A DNA stretch of 64,000 nucleotides from Streptomyces sp. NBC_00690 (GCF_036226685.1 NZ_CP109009.1:2294001-2358000); one strand, 5' to 3'; numbered from the stretch's first letter, positions 15,393 to 25,188 are shown. Notes: generated by a model from the letters alone, not told the origin. Numbers and translations: made by a program.

Positions 15393-16082
15393 TCAGGAGA
15401 CCGGTCGCGCCCGCACCCAGGTGTCATCGGCGGTCAGGTAGGACTCAACGGCGAGGCCCGCCTCGGCCAAGCACTCCGCGAACTCCTGCTTGGCCAACGG
15501 ACGGCTCCGAAACGTCTGCGTCCAGGTCACATCCGGGAACACGTACTCCGCACGTGCGCGGTACACACCGCCTCCCACCGGTTCGGACACGATCCGCATG
15601 GTGTAGCCGGACGGATCCACCCGCTCTCGCGGAACCTGCGTGTGCCAGTCCGCGCCCTCCCGTTGGATCAACACACAGCCGTCGTCGGTCACATGATCAC
15701 GACAGGTCCGCAGCATGCGCCGGCGCGCTGCCGGCTCGCTGGTGTTTATCAGGAAGGAGGCGAGGAGAACCACGTCGAACCGCTCGCCGAGTTGCAACAC
15801 CTCAATGGAGCTACACAGGGTGCGGGCACCCCGGACCCTCTCCAGCATCTCGGGTGACTCATCGACGGCGGTGACCGTGAACCCGCGCTCGATGAGGGGA
15901 TGGGTCAGCCGTCCGACCCCGCTACCGAGTTCAAGAATGCTCGACCGCTCGGGAACGGCGGCCTGGATGATGTCCGGCTCGTCCTGCGGACCCAGTCGGG
16001 CGTAGAGCTCGACCGAGCAGCCGTCGGGGGTGATCGCGCCCGGTCCGGTCCCCTGGTGTCCTGCGTGCCTCCTTGTGGTCAT
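15393..16082 (-). CDS. Class I SAM-dependent methyltransferase
   Basis: This 229-aa protein has a Rossmann-type methyltransferase fold. Motif I is ILELGSGVGRLTHPLIERG, the acidic residue after strand 2 is in TAVDESPEM, and motif IV is RFDVVLLASFLIN. The C-terminal part after residue 160 carries a beta-rich substrate region ending TADDTWVRARP. I chose the ATG at 16082 (MTTRRHAGHQ); an in-frame ATG at 16121 would add 13 residues. The substrate is not predictable: no neighbouring gene defines a pathway. It is divergently oriented to the small DUF6343-type gene, with 83 nt between starts. Confidence 0.8.
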   Translation of the reverse strand: MTTRRHAGHQGTGPGAITPDGCSVELYARLGPQDEPDIIQAAVPERSSILELGSGVGRLTHPLIERGFTVTAVDESPEMLERVRGARTLCSSIEVLQLGERFDVVLLASFLINTSEPAARRRMLRTCRDHVTDDGCVLIQREGADWHTQVPRERVDPSGYTMRIVSEPVGGGVYRARAEYVFPDVTWTQTFRSRPLAKQEFAECLAEAGLAVESYLTADDTWVRARPVS

Positions 16083-16165
16083 GTACCACCAACGCACGGT
16101 CCGGCCCTTGCGGTTCCCCATCCCGTCGTCGGTGGGTGCATCCTGGAGGAGGAGATGTAAAGGCC

Positions 16166-16468
16166 ATGCGCACAGGTAGTGAACCCGTCACCGCACGCAG
16201 TGCTCTGCGACTGCGGTTCTGGCTGAGCGTGTGGGGATTCGTCTGGTCCGCCGCGGGCACGGCCGTATTCAGCCTCACGGGACACCCCGGCTGGGCAGCG
16301 GCCTTCGGAGCGCTCCTGGTGATCGTGACCATCGATCTGAGCATGATCGTCCACCATATTCACCAGGGATCGCACTACCAGCCGGGCCGGGATGTACCCC
16401 CGTACGAACCCGTGCACGGACAGAACCGCCCGAGGCCACGACCACCGGCGGGACCGCACCGCGCCTAG
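16166..16468 (+). CDS. Small two-span membrane protein, DUF6343-like
   Basis: This 100-aa protein has two hydrophobic segments (LSVWGFVWSAAGTAVFSL and AAFGALLVIVTIDLSMIV) and a polar His/Pro/Arg tail with the conserved-looking block HYQPGRDVPPYEP. It resembles a small family I recall as DUF6343, restricted to Streptomyces and relatives; no function is known. The ATG at 16166 has AAAGG only 2 nt upstream, but GGAGGAGG lies at 16145-16152, so initiation is probably at this ATG with a long spacer. It converges on the TPR gene, with 12 nt between the stops. Confidence 0.7.
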   Translation: MRTGSEPVTARSALRLRFWLSVWGFVWSAAGTAVFSLTGHPGWAAAFGALLVIVTIDLSMIVHHIHQGSHYQPGRDVPPYEPVHGQNRPRPRPPAGPHRA

Positions 16469-16480
16469 AGCGATCGAAGA

Positions 16481-16849
16481 TCAGCTCGGTGCATCAAAGC
16501 GCGCGGCCTTTAGATACTCCGGTTTGGGATCGAGGGCCGCAGCCAGCCGGAAATGGCGTCTGGCCTGCTCAGGACGGCCCGAGCGCTCGAATGTACGCGC
16601 CAGGGCGAAGTGGGCGAAGGCATTGTCGGGCTCGCGTTCCAGCACCAACTCGAATTCGAGCTCAGCAGCCCGCAGTTGGGCCGCGGCGAAGAAGGCGCGA
16701 GCGCGGAGCAGCCGAGCGGCGGTGTTCTCGGGATGGGCGCCGATGACCGAGTCCAGGAGCTTCACGGCGCCACGCGGATCCCTCGCCGCGAGCAGCTGCT
16801 CGGCTGCGCGGAAGTCGATGACGTGCGTATCCGGGTTGCTATTGGGCAC
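16481..16849 (-). CDS. Tetratricopeptide repeat protein
   Basis: This small 122-aa protein is composed mainly of about three TPR-like helical hairpins: AAEQLLAARDPRGAVKLLDSV, RARAFFAAAQLRAAELEFELV and LARTFERSGRPEQARRHFRLAAALDP. The last shows the classic A-x3-L/F-x2-A-x2-DP pattern. It begins at a GTG at 16849, with AAGGA about 7 nt upstream. TPR arrays are protein-protein interaction scaffolds, and no enzymatic domain is attached. The binding partner is unknown. A similar small TPR protein is common as a single gene in streptomycetes. Confidence 0.75.
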   Translation of the reverse strand: MPNSNPDTHVIDFRAAEQLLAARDPRGAVKLLDSVIGAHPENTAARLLRARAFFAAAQLRAAELEFELVLEREPDNAFAHFALARTFERSGRPEQARRHFRLAAALDPKPEYLKAARFDAPS

Positions 16850-17008
16850 GGCAACATCCTTCCCATGACTGACTGGTTCCAACACCGCGGCCGTTGGCGG
16901 TATTCCGATGATCGGCAATAGGTGCGGGGCGCCCGCTCCAGGGAAAGGCGCCCTGCCCGGCGCCACCTCCGACAGCCCAGAGCGCACCGATGCGTCGATG
17001 GGCCCTGG

Positions 17009-17398
17009 TCAGCCGGCCATGGCAGCGATCAGGACGGCAGTGGCAAGCCCCAGACCGAGCGCCAGCAGCCCGACCCCCGCGACGATGAGTGCTCGGTCCA
17101 CTGCTGTGCGCTGGTGCCCGTCGATGACGACGTCATACGGATCGGCCGGGTCGTACCAGAGCCTGACGCTGCCGCTGGTCGGGTCGAGCGCCACCGGGGA
17201 GACGGTCTCCACCACCCTGCCGTCCAAGGTCTCGTACGTCAGCAAAGGGCGTAGGGCACCCGGCGGCGGTGGCTTGACCAGCGCGAGGGCGAAGTGACAC
17301 GAGCCGGTGATGCGGCGGGTGTGGCGCAGACCGTACGCCCCGGCGAGCATCGCTACGAGTCCTGCCATGGCCGTGAAGACGGCAAAGATGGGCTCCAC
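17009..17398 (-). CDS. DUF3592-type membrane protein
   Basis: This 129-aa protein has an N-terminal membrane segment (IFAVFTAMAGLVAMLAGAYG) and a C-terminal one (DRALIVAGVGLLALGLGLATAVLIAAM). They flank a compact beta-rich domain with the pattern YETLDGRVVET and SVRLWYDPADPYDVVI, which fits the DUF3592 family of extracytoplasmic beta-domain membrane proteins of unknown function. The start codon is a GTG at 17398 with no clear Shine-Dalgarno sequence. It lies upstream of the TPR gene on the same strand with a 159-nt gap, so an operon is possible but not shown. Confidence 0.7.
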   Translation of the reverse strand: MEPIFAVFTAMAGLVAMLAGAYGLRHTRRITGSCHFALALVKPPPPGALRPLLTYETLDGRVVETVSPVALDPTSGSVRLWYDPADPYDVVIDGHQRTAVDRALIVAGVGLLALGLGLATAVLIAAMAG

Positions 17399-17493
17399 CC
17401 CGCCGAGGCTAGGCAGTAGGGAGTCGACCGCGAAGGAGCGTTGACGCGGACCTGATGCAGAGCGCCAGAAAACTCACACCGGCCTGACGCGGC

Positions 17494-18096
17494 TCAGCGT
17501 CCTGCCGCTCGCTTTTTCAGCTCGGCCCACACCGTGCGCACCTGGGGCTCCAGGGCCTCCAAGGGCCCGTCGTTGTCGATCACGAGATCGGCGATGGCAC
17601 GCCTCTCCTCACGGGTGGCCTGCGCAGCCATGCGCGCCCGCGCCTCGGAGTCAGCCATTCCACGTACGCGGACCAACCGCTCCAACTGGGTCTTCGTCGA
17701 CGCGTCCACAACGATGACCAGGTCGTACAGCCGAGCCAGTTCGTTCTCAGTGAGGAGGGGAACGTCATGGACCACCACCGCATCGGGAGCTGCGGCCTCC
17801 TCCAATGCCTGTGAGCGCGCCCTCACCAGTGGATGCACGATCGCGTTGAGGGCGGCGAGCCGCTCGGGATCGGCGAAGACGATCGATCCGAGCTTCGGTC
17901 GGTCCAGTGAGCCATCGGCACCGAGCACGCCCGGGCCGAAGGTCTCCACAATGGCCGCGAGGCCGGGGGTGCCGGGCTCGACCACTTCACGAGCGATGCG
18001 ATCGGCGTCGATCAACACCGCCCCGTAGGAGGCCAGCAGTCGGGAGACTTCACTCTTGCCGGCGCCGATTCCACCGGTCAGGCCCACGGACAGCAT
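17494..18096 (-). CDS. coaE: Dephospho-CoA kinase
   Basis: This enzyme phosphorylates the 3'-hydroxyl of dephospho-CoA, the last step of coenzyme A synthesis, in the cytoplasm. It is 200 aa, normal for the family. The N-terminus carries the P-loop [18 protein letters not shown]. The [17 protein letters not shown] block binds the substrate, and [19 protein letters not shown] is the conserved central motif, followed by the [10 protein letters not shown] and [13 protein letters not shown] lid region. It lies downstream of the PAC2 gene and rpsA on the same strand; this order is typical of streptomycetes. Confidence 0.97.
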   Translation of the reverse strand: MLSVGLTGGIGAGKSEVSRLLASYGAVLIDADRIAREVVEPGTPGLAAIVETFGPGVLGADGSLDRPKLGSIVFADPERLAALNAIVHPLVRARSQALEEAAAPDAVVVHDVPLLTENELARLYDLVIVVDASTKTQLERLVRVRGMADSEARARMAAQATREERRAIADLVIDNDGPLEALEPQVRTVWAELKKRAAGR

Positions 18097-18194
18097 GATC
18101 CGCAGCCTAGCTCTTTGAGCACCGGAGCGGTACGACGGCCCGGGCTCTGCCCGCTGGGCCCCGGGAGCCGGAGCCCCGGGGCTGTCACGTGGGG

Positions 18195-19133
18195 CTAGCC
18201 GTCGCCTTCGCGCTCCGCGAGGAAGCGCTCGAACTCCCGCCCGATCTCGTCCGCGGACGGTAGATCAACAGGCTCAGCGACGAGGTTGCCCCGGGTCTCC
18301 GCGCCCGCCATGGCGTCGTACTGGTGCTCAAGGCCCTGCACCAGCCCGACGAGTTCCTCGTCGCCCTCACCGATCTGGCGCTCGATCTCGTTCTGGGTGC
18401 GATGGGCTTCGGTGCGCAGGGTGTGGGCGACGCCCGGCAGTACGAGCCCGGTGGCGGCGGTGATCGCTTCGAGTGCGGTCAACGCTGCATCGGGGTAGGA
18501 CGAACGAGCCACGTAGTGCGGCACGTGGGCGGCAACGCCCAGCACGTCCTGGCCGGCCTCCATCAACCGGAACTCGATGAGGGACTCCGCGCTGCCCGGA
18601 ACCTGCGCCTCGTCGAAGGGACTGCGGTGGCCGGGCATGAGATCCGTGCGGTTGCCGTGAGGTGTGAGACCGACCGGACGAGTGTGCGGCACGCCCATGG
18701 GGATGCCGTGGAAGTTGACCGACAGACGCACCCCGAGGCGTTCGACGATCTGCGCCACGGCGGCGGCGAACCGCTCCCACTCCACATCGGGCTCGGGCCC
18801 GGAGAGCAGAAGGAAGGGCGCGCCCGTGGCGTCCTGGACGAGGCTCACCTCGATGGTCGGAGTCTCGTACGCGGTCCACCGGTCACGCCGGAAGGTCAGC
18901 AGCGGGCGCCGGGCCCGGTAGTCCACCAGCTTGTCGTGATCGAAACGAGCCACGACCTGGTGCGGCAGTGAGTCGAGGATGTTGCCGACGATCTGGTCGC
19001 CGGTCTCCCCCGCGTCGATGTATCCGTCGAAGTGGTACAGCATGACCAGGCCCGCTGACTCCTGCGCGAGCGCCATATCGACGACCGCGAGGCCCTTGGG
19101 CTCCCATTCGTACAATCCCTGGGGATCAAGCAC
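18195..19133 (-). CDS. PAC2 family (proteasome assembly chaperone-like) protein
   Basis: This 312-aa cytoplasmic protein belongs to the PAC2 superfamily, related to eukaryotic proteasome assembly chaperones. Actinobacteria have a 20S proteasome, and PAC2 proteins are suspected, though not proven here, to be involved in its biology. Characteristic blocks are [21 protein letters not shown] near the N-terminus, [32 protein letters not shown] and [19 protein letters not shown]. The C-terminal 70 residues form a charged helical segment with a poly-acidic end. I used the GTG at 19133 (product [12 protein letters not shown]) because GAGGAGG lies 9-10 nt upstream. It is separated from rpsA by a strong terminator. 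Confidence 0.9.
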   Translation of the reverse strand: MLDPQGLYEWEPKGLAVVDMALAQESAGLVMLYHFDGYIDAGETGDQIVGNILDSLPHQVVARFDHDKLVDYRARRPLLTFRRDRWTAYETPTIEVSLVQDATGAPFLLLSGPEPDVEWERFAAAVAQIVERLGVRLSVNFHGIPMGVPHTRPVGLTPHGNRTDLMPGHRSPFDEAQVPGSAESLIEFRLMEAGQDVLGVAAHVPHYVARSSYPDAALTALEAITAATGLVLPGVAHTLRTEAHRTQNEIERQIGEGDEELVGLVQGLEHQYDAMAGAETRGNLVAEPVDLPSADEIGREFERFLAEREGDG

Positions 19134-19270
19134 GATTACCGCTCCTCCTCGTCTCCATGGACAAGAACACACGGCCCGGCACGGACATTCCCCGCCACGG
19201 GCGCGAACACGCCATCGCAGGAGCGGAATTCAAGGAGGATTCGGGGCAACGCACTCGGAGCCGACATACG

Positions 19271-19302
19271 GCGAGGCCCGCTCCCGAAGGAGCGGGCCTC
19301 GC
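19271..19302 (-). terminator. rpsA terminator with a UUCG tetraloop
   Basis: A perfect 14-bp stem (19271-19284 with 19289-19302) is closed on the minus strand by the extra-stable C-UUCG-G tetraloop, 31 nt after the rpsA stop codon. Confidence 0.88.
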
Positions 19303-19333
19303 TGTTCAGCTATCCCTCAGCAGGTGCCGAGCG

Positions 19334-20824
19334 TCAGCTCTGGCCTCCGGCCAGCTTCTCACGCAGGGCTGCGAGCGCCTCGTCCGACGCCAGGGCGCCG
19401 GAGTTGTCGTCCGACTCCGAGGAGTAGGAACCGCTGGCGGGCGCGGCGGCCGGAGCGGCGGTGCCACCCTCGGCAGCAGCGGCCTCGTCGGCCTCGCGGG
19501 ACTTGATGACCTGGGCCTGGTGCTGCTCGAAGCGCTGCTGCGCCTCGGCGTACTGGGTCTCCCACGCCTCGCGCTGGGTGTCGAACTCCGGCAGCCAGTC
19601 GTTGGTCTCCGGGTCGAAGCCCTCGGGGTAGATGTAGTTCCCCTGGTCGTCGTACGACGCGGCCATGCCGTACAGCGTCGGGTCGAACTCGACCGAAGCC
19701 GGGTCAGCACCGAAGGACTCGTTGGCCTGCTTCAGCGAGAGGCTGATCCGACGACGCTCAAGGTCGATGTCGATGACCTTGACGAAGATCTCGTCGTTGA
19801 CCTGAACGACCTGCTCCGGGATCTCCACGTGGCGCTCGGCCAGCTCGGAGATGTGGACCAGGCCCTCGATGCCCTCGTCGACGCGCACGAACGCACCGAA
19901 CGGAACCAGCTTGGTGACCTTGCCGGGAACGACCTGGCCGATCTGGTGCGTACGGGCGAACTGCTGCCACGGGTCTTCCTGCGTCGCCTTGAGCGACAGG
20001 GAGACACGCTCGCGGTCCATGTCGACGTCGAGAACCTCGACGGTGACTTCCTGGCCGACCTCGACAACCTCGGAGGGGTGGTCGATGTGCTTCCAGGAGA
20101 GCTCGGAGACGTGAACCAGACCATCGACGCCACCCAGGTCCACGAAGGCACCGAAGTTGACGATCGAGGACACGACGCCGGAGCGGACCTGCCCCTTCTG
20201 GAGGGTGGTGAGGAACGTCTGGCGAACCTCGGACTGGGTCTGCTCCAGCCAGGCACGGCGGGACAGGACCACGTTGTTGCGGTTCTTGTCCAGCTCGATG
20301 ATCTTGGCCTCAAGCTCCTTGCCAACGTACGGCTGGAGGTCGCGAACACGGCGCATCTCGACCAAGGAGGCCGGGAGGAAGCCGCGGAGGCCGATGTCGA
20401 GGATGAGACCACCCTTGACGACCTCGATGACGGTACCGGTGACGATCCCGTCTTCTTCCTTGATCTTCTCGATGGTGCCCCAGGCACGCTCGTACTGGGC
20501 GCGCTTCTTCGAGAGGATCAGGCGGCCTTCCTTGTCCTCCTTCTGGAGAACAAGGGCCTCGATCTCGTCGCCGACCTTGACAACCTCATTGGGGTCAACA
20601 TCGTGCTTGATCGAGAGCTCGCGGCTCGGGATCACACCTTCGGTCTTATAACCGATGTCGAGCAGGACCTCGTCCCGGTCGACCTTCACGATGACGCCGT
20701 CGACGATGTCGCCGTCGTTGAAGTACTTGATCGTCTCGTCGATCGCGGCGAGGAAGGCTTCCTCGTTACCGATGTCGTTGACCGCTACCTGCGGAGTGGC
20801 GGTGGTCTCGGTGCTGCTCGTCAT
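19334..20824 (-). CDS. rpsA: 30S ribosomal protein S1
   Basis: This 496-aa protein is the translation-initiation factor-like ribosomal protein S1, which helps load mRNA onto the 30S subunit. Four S1/OB repeats are visible at about residues 35-105, 120-185, 205-275 and 290-360; each contains the G-x-V-x(n)-G-x-F/G-hydrophobic pattern, for example IVNFGAFVDLGGVDGLVHVSELSW and LVPFGAFVRVDEGIEGLVHISEL. Actinobacterial S1 has four such repeats rather than the six of E. coli, and the acidic Ala/Ser/Glu-rich tail of about 130 residues replaces the last two. The start at 20824 gives MTSSTETTATP; no strong Shine-Dalgarno sequence is visible. A 375-nt untranslated region precedes the gene. Confidence 0.97.
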   Translation of the reverse strand: MTSSTETTATPQVAVNDIGNEEAFLAAIDETIKYFNDGDIVDGVIVKVDRDEVLLDIGYKTEGVIPSRELSIKHDVDPNEVVKVGDEIEALVLQKEDKEGRLILSKKRAQYERAWGTIEKIKEEDGIVTGTVIEVVKGGLILDIGLRGFLPASLVEMRRVRDLQPYVGKELEAKIIELDKNRNNVVLSRRAWLEQTQSEVRQTFLTTLQKGQVRSGVVSSIVNFGAFVDLGGVDGLVHVSELSWKHIDHPSEVVEVGQEVTVEVLDVDMDRERVSLSLKATQEDPWQQFARTHQIGQVVPGKVTKLVPFGAFVRVDEGIEGLVHISELAERHVEIPEQVVQVNDEIFVKVIDIDLERRRISLSLKQANESFGADPASVEFDPTLYGMAASYDDQGNYIYPEGFDPETNDWLPEFDTQREAWETQYAEAQQRFEQHQAQVIKSREADEAAAAEGGTAAPAAAPASGSYSSESDDNSGALASDEALAALREKLAGGQS

Positions 20825-21199
20825 GTGGGAAAGGGCTCCGGTGCGGACATTGAAGTCGTAGGTACTGCTACGCCGGAGCCCGTATCGCAGCTGCAAGAAG
20901 CCGGACAGCTTAGGAAGCACCTGCCCAGTGGGTGATCAGCGAAGTCTGGAAGACTTCGACGACTACCCGCATGGAGGCGCCTCGTGAACCGAGGGGACAT
21001 ACATACAGATGCGAGCGCGGCCTACTCTGTCTGAGGCACGCAGGCCCGCAGCGCAACTTGTAGCATACGGGGGCAGCCGGAGCCGGTCAATGCGCGAAGG
21101 CGCACACCCGGGGCGGATCACCGCATACCCGGCACAACTAATGTTTGCAGAGGCCACGATGGCCGTCATCAGTCGCGCTGAACGCAAACCACAACGACG
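20825..21199. other. Divergent promoter region between rpsA and a methyltransferase gene
   Basis: This 375-nt gap should contain the rpsA leader and the promoters of both genes. A tight hairpin occurs at 20941-20957 (GAAGTCT-GGA-AGACTTC, extended by one flanking C-G pair). Its role is unknown, but it could be an rpsA leader element. I see no small gene. Confidence 0.5.
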
Positions 21200-22090
21200 G
21201 TGAAGATGATCCAGCATCCTCAAGATCCTACGGATTCCGCACGCCCCGCGGCTCTCCGTGAACCCCTACCCGCCGATGAGCTCGAACCCGAGGCGACCAG
21301 GCGTGTCGCGGATGCCACGGAGAGCAGCCGGGCCAGTCGGAGCTGGTGGGACCGGAACGCCGACGAGTACCAGAGCGAGCACGGTTCCTTCCTTGGGGAC
21401 GACCGCTTCGTCTGGGGTCCGGAAGGACTCGACGAGGCCGAGGCAGGGCTGCTCGGTCCCGCAGAGGAGCTGAAGGGCCTCGACGTGCTGGAGATCGGGG
21501 CCGGCGCGGCGCAGTGCTCGCGCTGGCTGGCCGCGCGTGGAGCGCGCCCGGTGGCTCTGGACCTCTCCCACCGACAGCTCCAGCACGCGCTGCGCATCGA
21601 GGCGGAGACTGCGGCGGGCGGCGCCCCCGCGCTGGTCCAGGCGGATGCGGGTGCGCTGCCGTTCCATGACGGCTCGTTCGATCTGGCGTGTTCCGCATAC
21701 GGAGCGGTGCCCTTCGTCTCCGACCCGGTGAGGGTCTTCTCGGAGGTGCGTAGGGTCCTGCGGCCGGGCGGTCGCTGGGTCTTCTCCGTGACCCATCCGA
21801 TCCGCTGGGCGTTCCCGGACGAGCCGGGGCCCGAGGGGCTCAGCATCAGCGCCTCCTACTTCGACCGCACTCCCTATGTGGAGCAGGACGAGCAGGGGCG
21901 TGCGGTGTATGTGGAGCACCACCGGACCATCGGTGACCGGGTACGGGACGTGGTGGCGAGCGGCTTTCGGCTGGTGGATCTGGTGGAGCCGGAGTGGCCC
22001 GCGTGGAACGCCCAGGAGTGGGGAGGCTGGTCGCCGCTGCGGGGGAGTTTGATACCGGGGACAGCGATCTTCGTCTGCGAGAGGGACTGA
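21200..22090 (+). CDS. Class I SAM-dependent methyltransferase
   Basis: This 296-aa protein has a methyltransferase domain in the centre. Motif I is LDVLEIGAGAAQCSRWLA (about residues 95-112), the post-strand-2 acidic residue is in ARPVALDLSHRQL, motif II/III is ALVQADAGALPFHDGSFDLA, and motif V is VRRVLRPGGRWVFSVTHPIRW. The C-terminal region has aromatic blocks (SASYFDRTPYVEQDE, EPEWPAWNAQEWGGW), typical of the family found as a single gene in streptomycetes next to rpsA. The start may be the GTG at 21200 or the ATG at 21206. It is divergent from rpsA. The substrate is unknown. Confidence 0.85.
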   Translation: MKMIQHPQDPTDSARPAALREPLPADELEPEATRRVADATESSRASRSWWDRNADEYQSEHGSFLGDDRFVWGPEGLDEAEAGLLGPAEELKGLDVLEIGAGAAQCSRWLAARGARPVALDLSHRQLQHALRIEAETAAGGAPALVQADAGALPFHDGSFDLACSAYGAVPFVSDPVRVFSEVRRVLRPGGRWVFSVTHPIRWAFPDEPGPEGLSISASYFDRTPYVEQDEQGRAVYVEHHRTIGDRVRDVVASGFRLVDLVEPEWPAWNAQEWGGWSPLRGSLIPGTAIFVCERD

Positions 22091-22141
22091 GCGACGCGGG
22101 TCAGGACGGGGCGGCCTCGGGGCTCGCCCAGATCGTTCGGG

Positions 22142-22179
22142 CGGGCCGTGGCGACTCGACGTCGGGTCGCCACGGCCCG
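22142..22179 (+). terminator. Terminator after the methyltransferase gene
   Basis: A perfect 14-bp GC-rich stem (22142-22155 with 22166-22179) with a 10-nt loop, 51 nt after the stop codon. The rest of the gap to the next gene (22180-22541) shows no gene; it should hold the hrpB promoter. Confidence 0.75.
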
Positions 22180-22541
22180 TCGGTCGGATCACGGGAGGCG
22201 GATCTGATCAGGTGGGGGGGGCGGGCCGGCCCGGTTGGGTCGGGTGCCTCCTGCCCGGTTGGGTGTCTGCTGGCGGGTGGGGCGGTGGCGCCCGACGGCC
22301 TGTGGCAGACGGTTGACGGTTGACGGCACGGCCAGGTCTCCCTTGCTGCCCGGCCGACGGCCCGGAACGGCCGATTCCCAGACCGAGAGCACATGAGTGG
22401 GCACCTGTTGGCGCGCTGGAGGGATCCGCTCCGGGCAACCGTGCGCACACCAGGCGAGGCATTGGTCATATCAACGGACTAGATGTTCGATCCTGTGGAT
22501 GGGGCACGGCGGAGCCCGATCCGAAGTACGAGACTGGGCGC

Positions 22542-25106
22542 ATGATCCGAACCGACGCACTCGACCGGCTGCCGGTCCGCGAGGCCGTCCCCGCACTGCT
22601 GGCAGCTCTCGACGAGCGCGGCACCGCGGTTCTGCACTCACCACCCGGCACGGGCAAGACCACCTTGGTGCCCTTGGTCCTCGCCGGTCTGGTCGGGGCT
22701 GGACCGGGCAGGCGCGTCCTGGTCGCCGAACCCCGGCGGATGGCGGTGCGAGCGGCAGCCCAGCGGATGGCCTGGCTCCTGGGGCAGGAGCCCGGGCAGT
22801 CGGTCGGCTTCACCGTGCGCGGCCAGCGCAGCGTCGGCCCCTCGACCAGGGTCGAGGTCGTCACCACCGGTGTCCTGCTCCAGCGCCTCCAGCGGGATCC
22901 CGAACTCGCGGGTGTGGATGTCGTGCTCATCGACGAGTGCCATGAACGTCATCTCGACGCCGACACCGCACTCGCCTTCCTGGCGGATGTACGAGCGACG
23001 CTGCGGCCGGAGCTCAAGCTCATCGCGGCCTCCGCCACCGGAGACTCTCCGGCCTGGGCCGATCTGCTCGGCACTCTGGATGCATCGGGGCCTGCTCCGG
23101 TCGTGTCGAGCTCGGGTACGGGATTCGAGGTCGCCGTCCACTTTGCCCCGCCGCCCGCGGGCATCCGTCCGGCGCACGGGACCTGGGTGGACGCCGGCCT
23201 CCTCCGCCATGTCGCGGGCACCGTCCGTCTGGCGCTCGATCGCCACCCGGGAGACGTCCTGTGCTTTCTACCAGGGACCGGTGAGATCGCCCGGACCGCC
23301 GGAATGTTGGACGGGGTGGAAGCGGAAGTCCTTCAGCTGCACGGGCGCGCACCCGCGGCGGTGCAGGACGCGGTGCTGAGCGGCAGCAAGGGCCGTCGGC
23401 GCGTGGTGCTCGCCACCTCGGTCGCGGAGTCGAGCCTGACCGTGCCCGGTGTGCGCGTGGTCGTCGACTCCGGGCTCGCCCGCGAGCCGCGCACTGACCA
23501 TGCACGTGGTCTCGGTTCCCTGGCGACGGTCCCCGTCTCGATCGCGGCGGCGACACAGCGGCGGGGGCGAGCAGGGCGCGAAGCGGCCGGCGCCGTCTAT
23601 CGCTGCTGGGCGGAGGCCGACGATCTACGGCGCCCCCGGTTTCCCTCACCCGAGATCAGGACGGCGGACCTGGCGTCCTTCGCTCTCCGTGTCTCCTGTT
23701 GGGGAGACCCTTCGGCGGCCGGTCTTGCGCTGCTCGACGCCCCTCCGGCAGGGGCCATGGCGGCGGCCCGGGAGGTGCTTGCGGCGGTGGGGGCGGTGGA
23801 CACCTCCGGTCGGGCCACCGAGCGAGGCATACAGATGTCCCGCATCGGACTGCATCCGCGGCTGGCCCGAGCACTGCTGGACGGCGCCCCCGCCGTGGGC
23901 GAACGGCGGGCGGCCGAGATCGTCGCGCTCCTCAGCGAAGAGCCACCGCGTGAGTACGGTGACGATCTCGCGGCGGCGTGGCGTGCGGCCCGTCACGGCA
24001 GGGACGGCTACACCGCACGGTGGCGCGCCGAGACCAGACGGCTGGCATCGGCTCTGCCCGAGGCAACGGGTCGGGGCGAGGACTCATCCAGCCGGGGAGA
24101 TCGCTCCGGTATCGGCGACGACACTGCGGCGGGGCTGGTCACGGCACTCGCGTTCCCCGAGAGAGTGGCGAGGACACGCGGAGCAGGAGCCTTCCTCATG
24201 GCCTCGGGTACGGCTGCCGAGGTTCGGGGAGGTTCCGGGCTGGGCGGTGTGTCCTGGCTGGCGGTGGCCGTGGCGGATCGGCCCATGACCGCGGCAGCAG
24301 CCCGGGTCCGACTTGCCGCCGTGGTGGAAGAGGACATCGCCCTGTCGGCCGCCGGGCATCTGTTGAGCGCCGGCGAGGAAGTCCGATGGCACGACGGTGA
24401 TGTGGTGGCCAGGAGCGTGAGGCGACTGGGCGCCATCGAGTTGTCCGCGCAACCTCTGCGCAACCCTCCTGCTGATCTGGTCCGTGAAGCGCTCCTCGAC
24501 GGTCTGCGGCGAGAGGGGTGGGGGCTGCTGCGCTGGACACGGGAGGCCCACGACCTGCGCCATCGGCTCGGCTTTCTGCACCGGGAGTTGGGCAGCCCCT
24601 GGGCTGATGTGTCGGATGAGGCGCTGTTGGCCCGGAGCGATGAGTGGCTGGAGCCGGAGTTGTCCCGCGCCAAACGACGGTCGGACCTGGGTCGCATCCC
24701 CGCACGGGAGGCATTGCAGCGGTTGATGCCATGGGCAAGCGGCCAAGCGGCCAGATTGGAGGAGCTCGCACCCGAACGGATCGAGGTGCCGAGCGGCTCC
24801 CGGATACGGGTGGACTACAGCGGCGCCCAACCGGTGTTGGCGGTCAAGCTCCAGGAGTTGTTCGGGTTGGGGCAGACCCCCTCGGTCGCGGGAGTACCCG
24901 TGCTGTTGCACCTTCTCTCCCCCGCGGGCAGACCAGCCGCCGTCACTGCTGATCTGGCCTCCTTCTGGAAGGAGGGATATCGATCGGTTCGGGCGGAGTT
25001 GCGTGGCCGGTATCCCAAGCACCCTTGGCCACTGGACCCATCGACCGCAGAACCGACCCGGCACACCAAGGCCCGTATGGCCAAGGGAGGATCACGAGAA
25101 CCGTAG
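22542..25106 (+). CDS. hrpB: ATP-dependent DEAH-box helicase HrpB
   Basis: This 854-aa DEAH-box helicase of the HrpA/HrpB branch has motif I SPPGTGKTTLVPLVL, motif Ia AEPRRMAVRAAAQRMA, motif II IDECHERHLD, motif III AASATG, motif IV CFLPGTGEIARTAG, and motif VI ATQRRGRAGREAAGA. The C-terminal half holds the HA2-like and the HrpB-specific domains (for example VDYSGAQPVLAVKLQELFGLGQTP and LRGRYPKHPWPLDP). Length and motif order fit HrpB rather than HrpA (about 1300 aa). The cellular RNA substrate of HrpB is not established. The chosen ATG (MIRTDALDRL) immediately precedes the conserved N-terminus; longer in-frame starts exist upstream but add unrelated residues. It converges on the transglycosylase gene. 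Confidence 0.93.
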   Translation: MIRTDALDRLPVREAVPALLAALDERGTAVLHSPPGTGKTTLVPLVLAGLVGAGPGRRVLVAEPRRMAVRAAAQRMAWLLGQEPGQSVGFTVRGQRSVGPSTRVEVVTTGVLLQRLQRDPELAGVDVVLIDECHERHLDADTALAFLADVRATLRPELKLIAASATGDSPAWADLLGTLDASGPAPVVSSSGTGFEVAVHFAPPPAGIRPAHGTWVDAGLLRHVAGTVRLALDRHPGDVLCFLPGTGEIARTAGMLDGVEAEVLQLHGRAPAAVQDAVLSGSKGRRRVVLATSVAESSLTVPGVRVVVDSGLAREPRTDHARGLGSLATVPVSIAAATQRRGRAGREAAGAVYRCWAEADDLRRPRFPSPEIRTADLASFALRVSCWGDPSAAGLALLDAPPAGAMAAAREVLAAVGAVDTSGRATERGIQMSRIGLHPRLARALLDGAPAVGERRAAEIVALLSEEPPREYGDDLAAAWRAARHGRDGYTARWRAETRRLASALPEATGRGEDSSSRGDRSGIGDDTAAGLVTALAFPERVARTRGAGAFLMASGTAAEVRGGSGLGGVSWLAVAVADRPMTAAAARVRLAAVVEEDIALSAAGHLLSAGEEVRWHDGDVVARSVRRLGAIELSAQPLRNPPADLVREALLDGLRREGWGLLRWTREAHDLRHRLGFLHRELGSPWADVSDEALLARSDEWLEPELSRAKRRSDLGRIPAREALQRLMPWASGQAARLEELAPERIEVPSGSRIRVDYSGAQPVLAVKLQELFGLGQTPSVAGVPVLLHLLSPAGRPAAVTADLASFWKEGYRSVRAELRGRYPKHPWPLDPSTAEPTRHTKARMAKGGSREP

Positions 25107-25130
25107 GGCGCCGAACGTAAGCGCAAGGCG

Positions 25131-25171
25131 TCCGCTGCCCCTCCACCACTGGAGGGCGGAGGGGCAGCGGA
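25131..25171. terminator. Bidirectional terminator between hrpB and the transglycosylase gene
   Basis: TCCGCTGCCCCTCC (25131-25144) pairs perfectly with its complement at 25158-25171 (14 bp, 13-nt loop), between two convergent genes. Confidence 0.85.
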
Positions 25172-25188
25172 TCGTTGGGGTGCGCCAG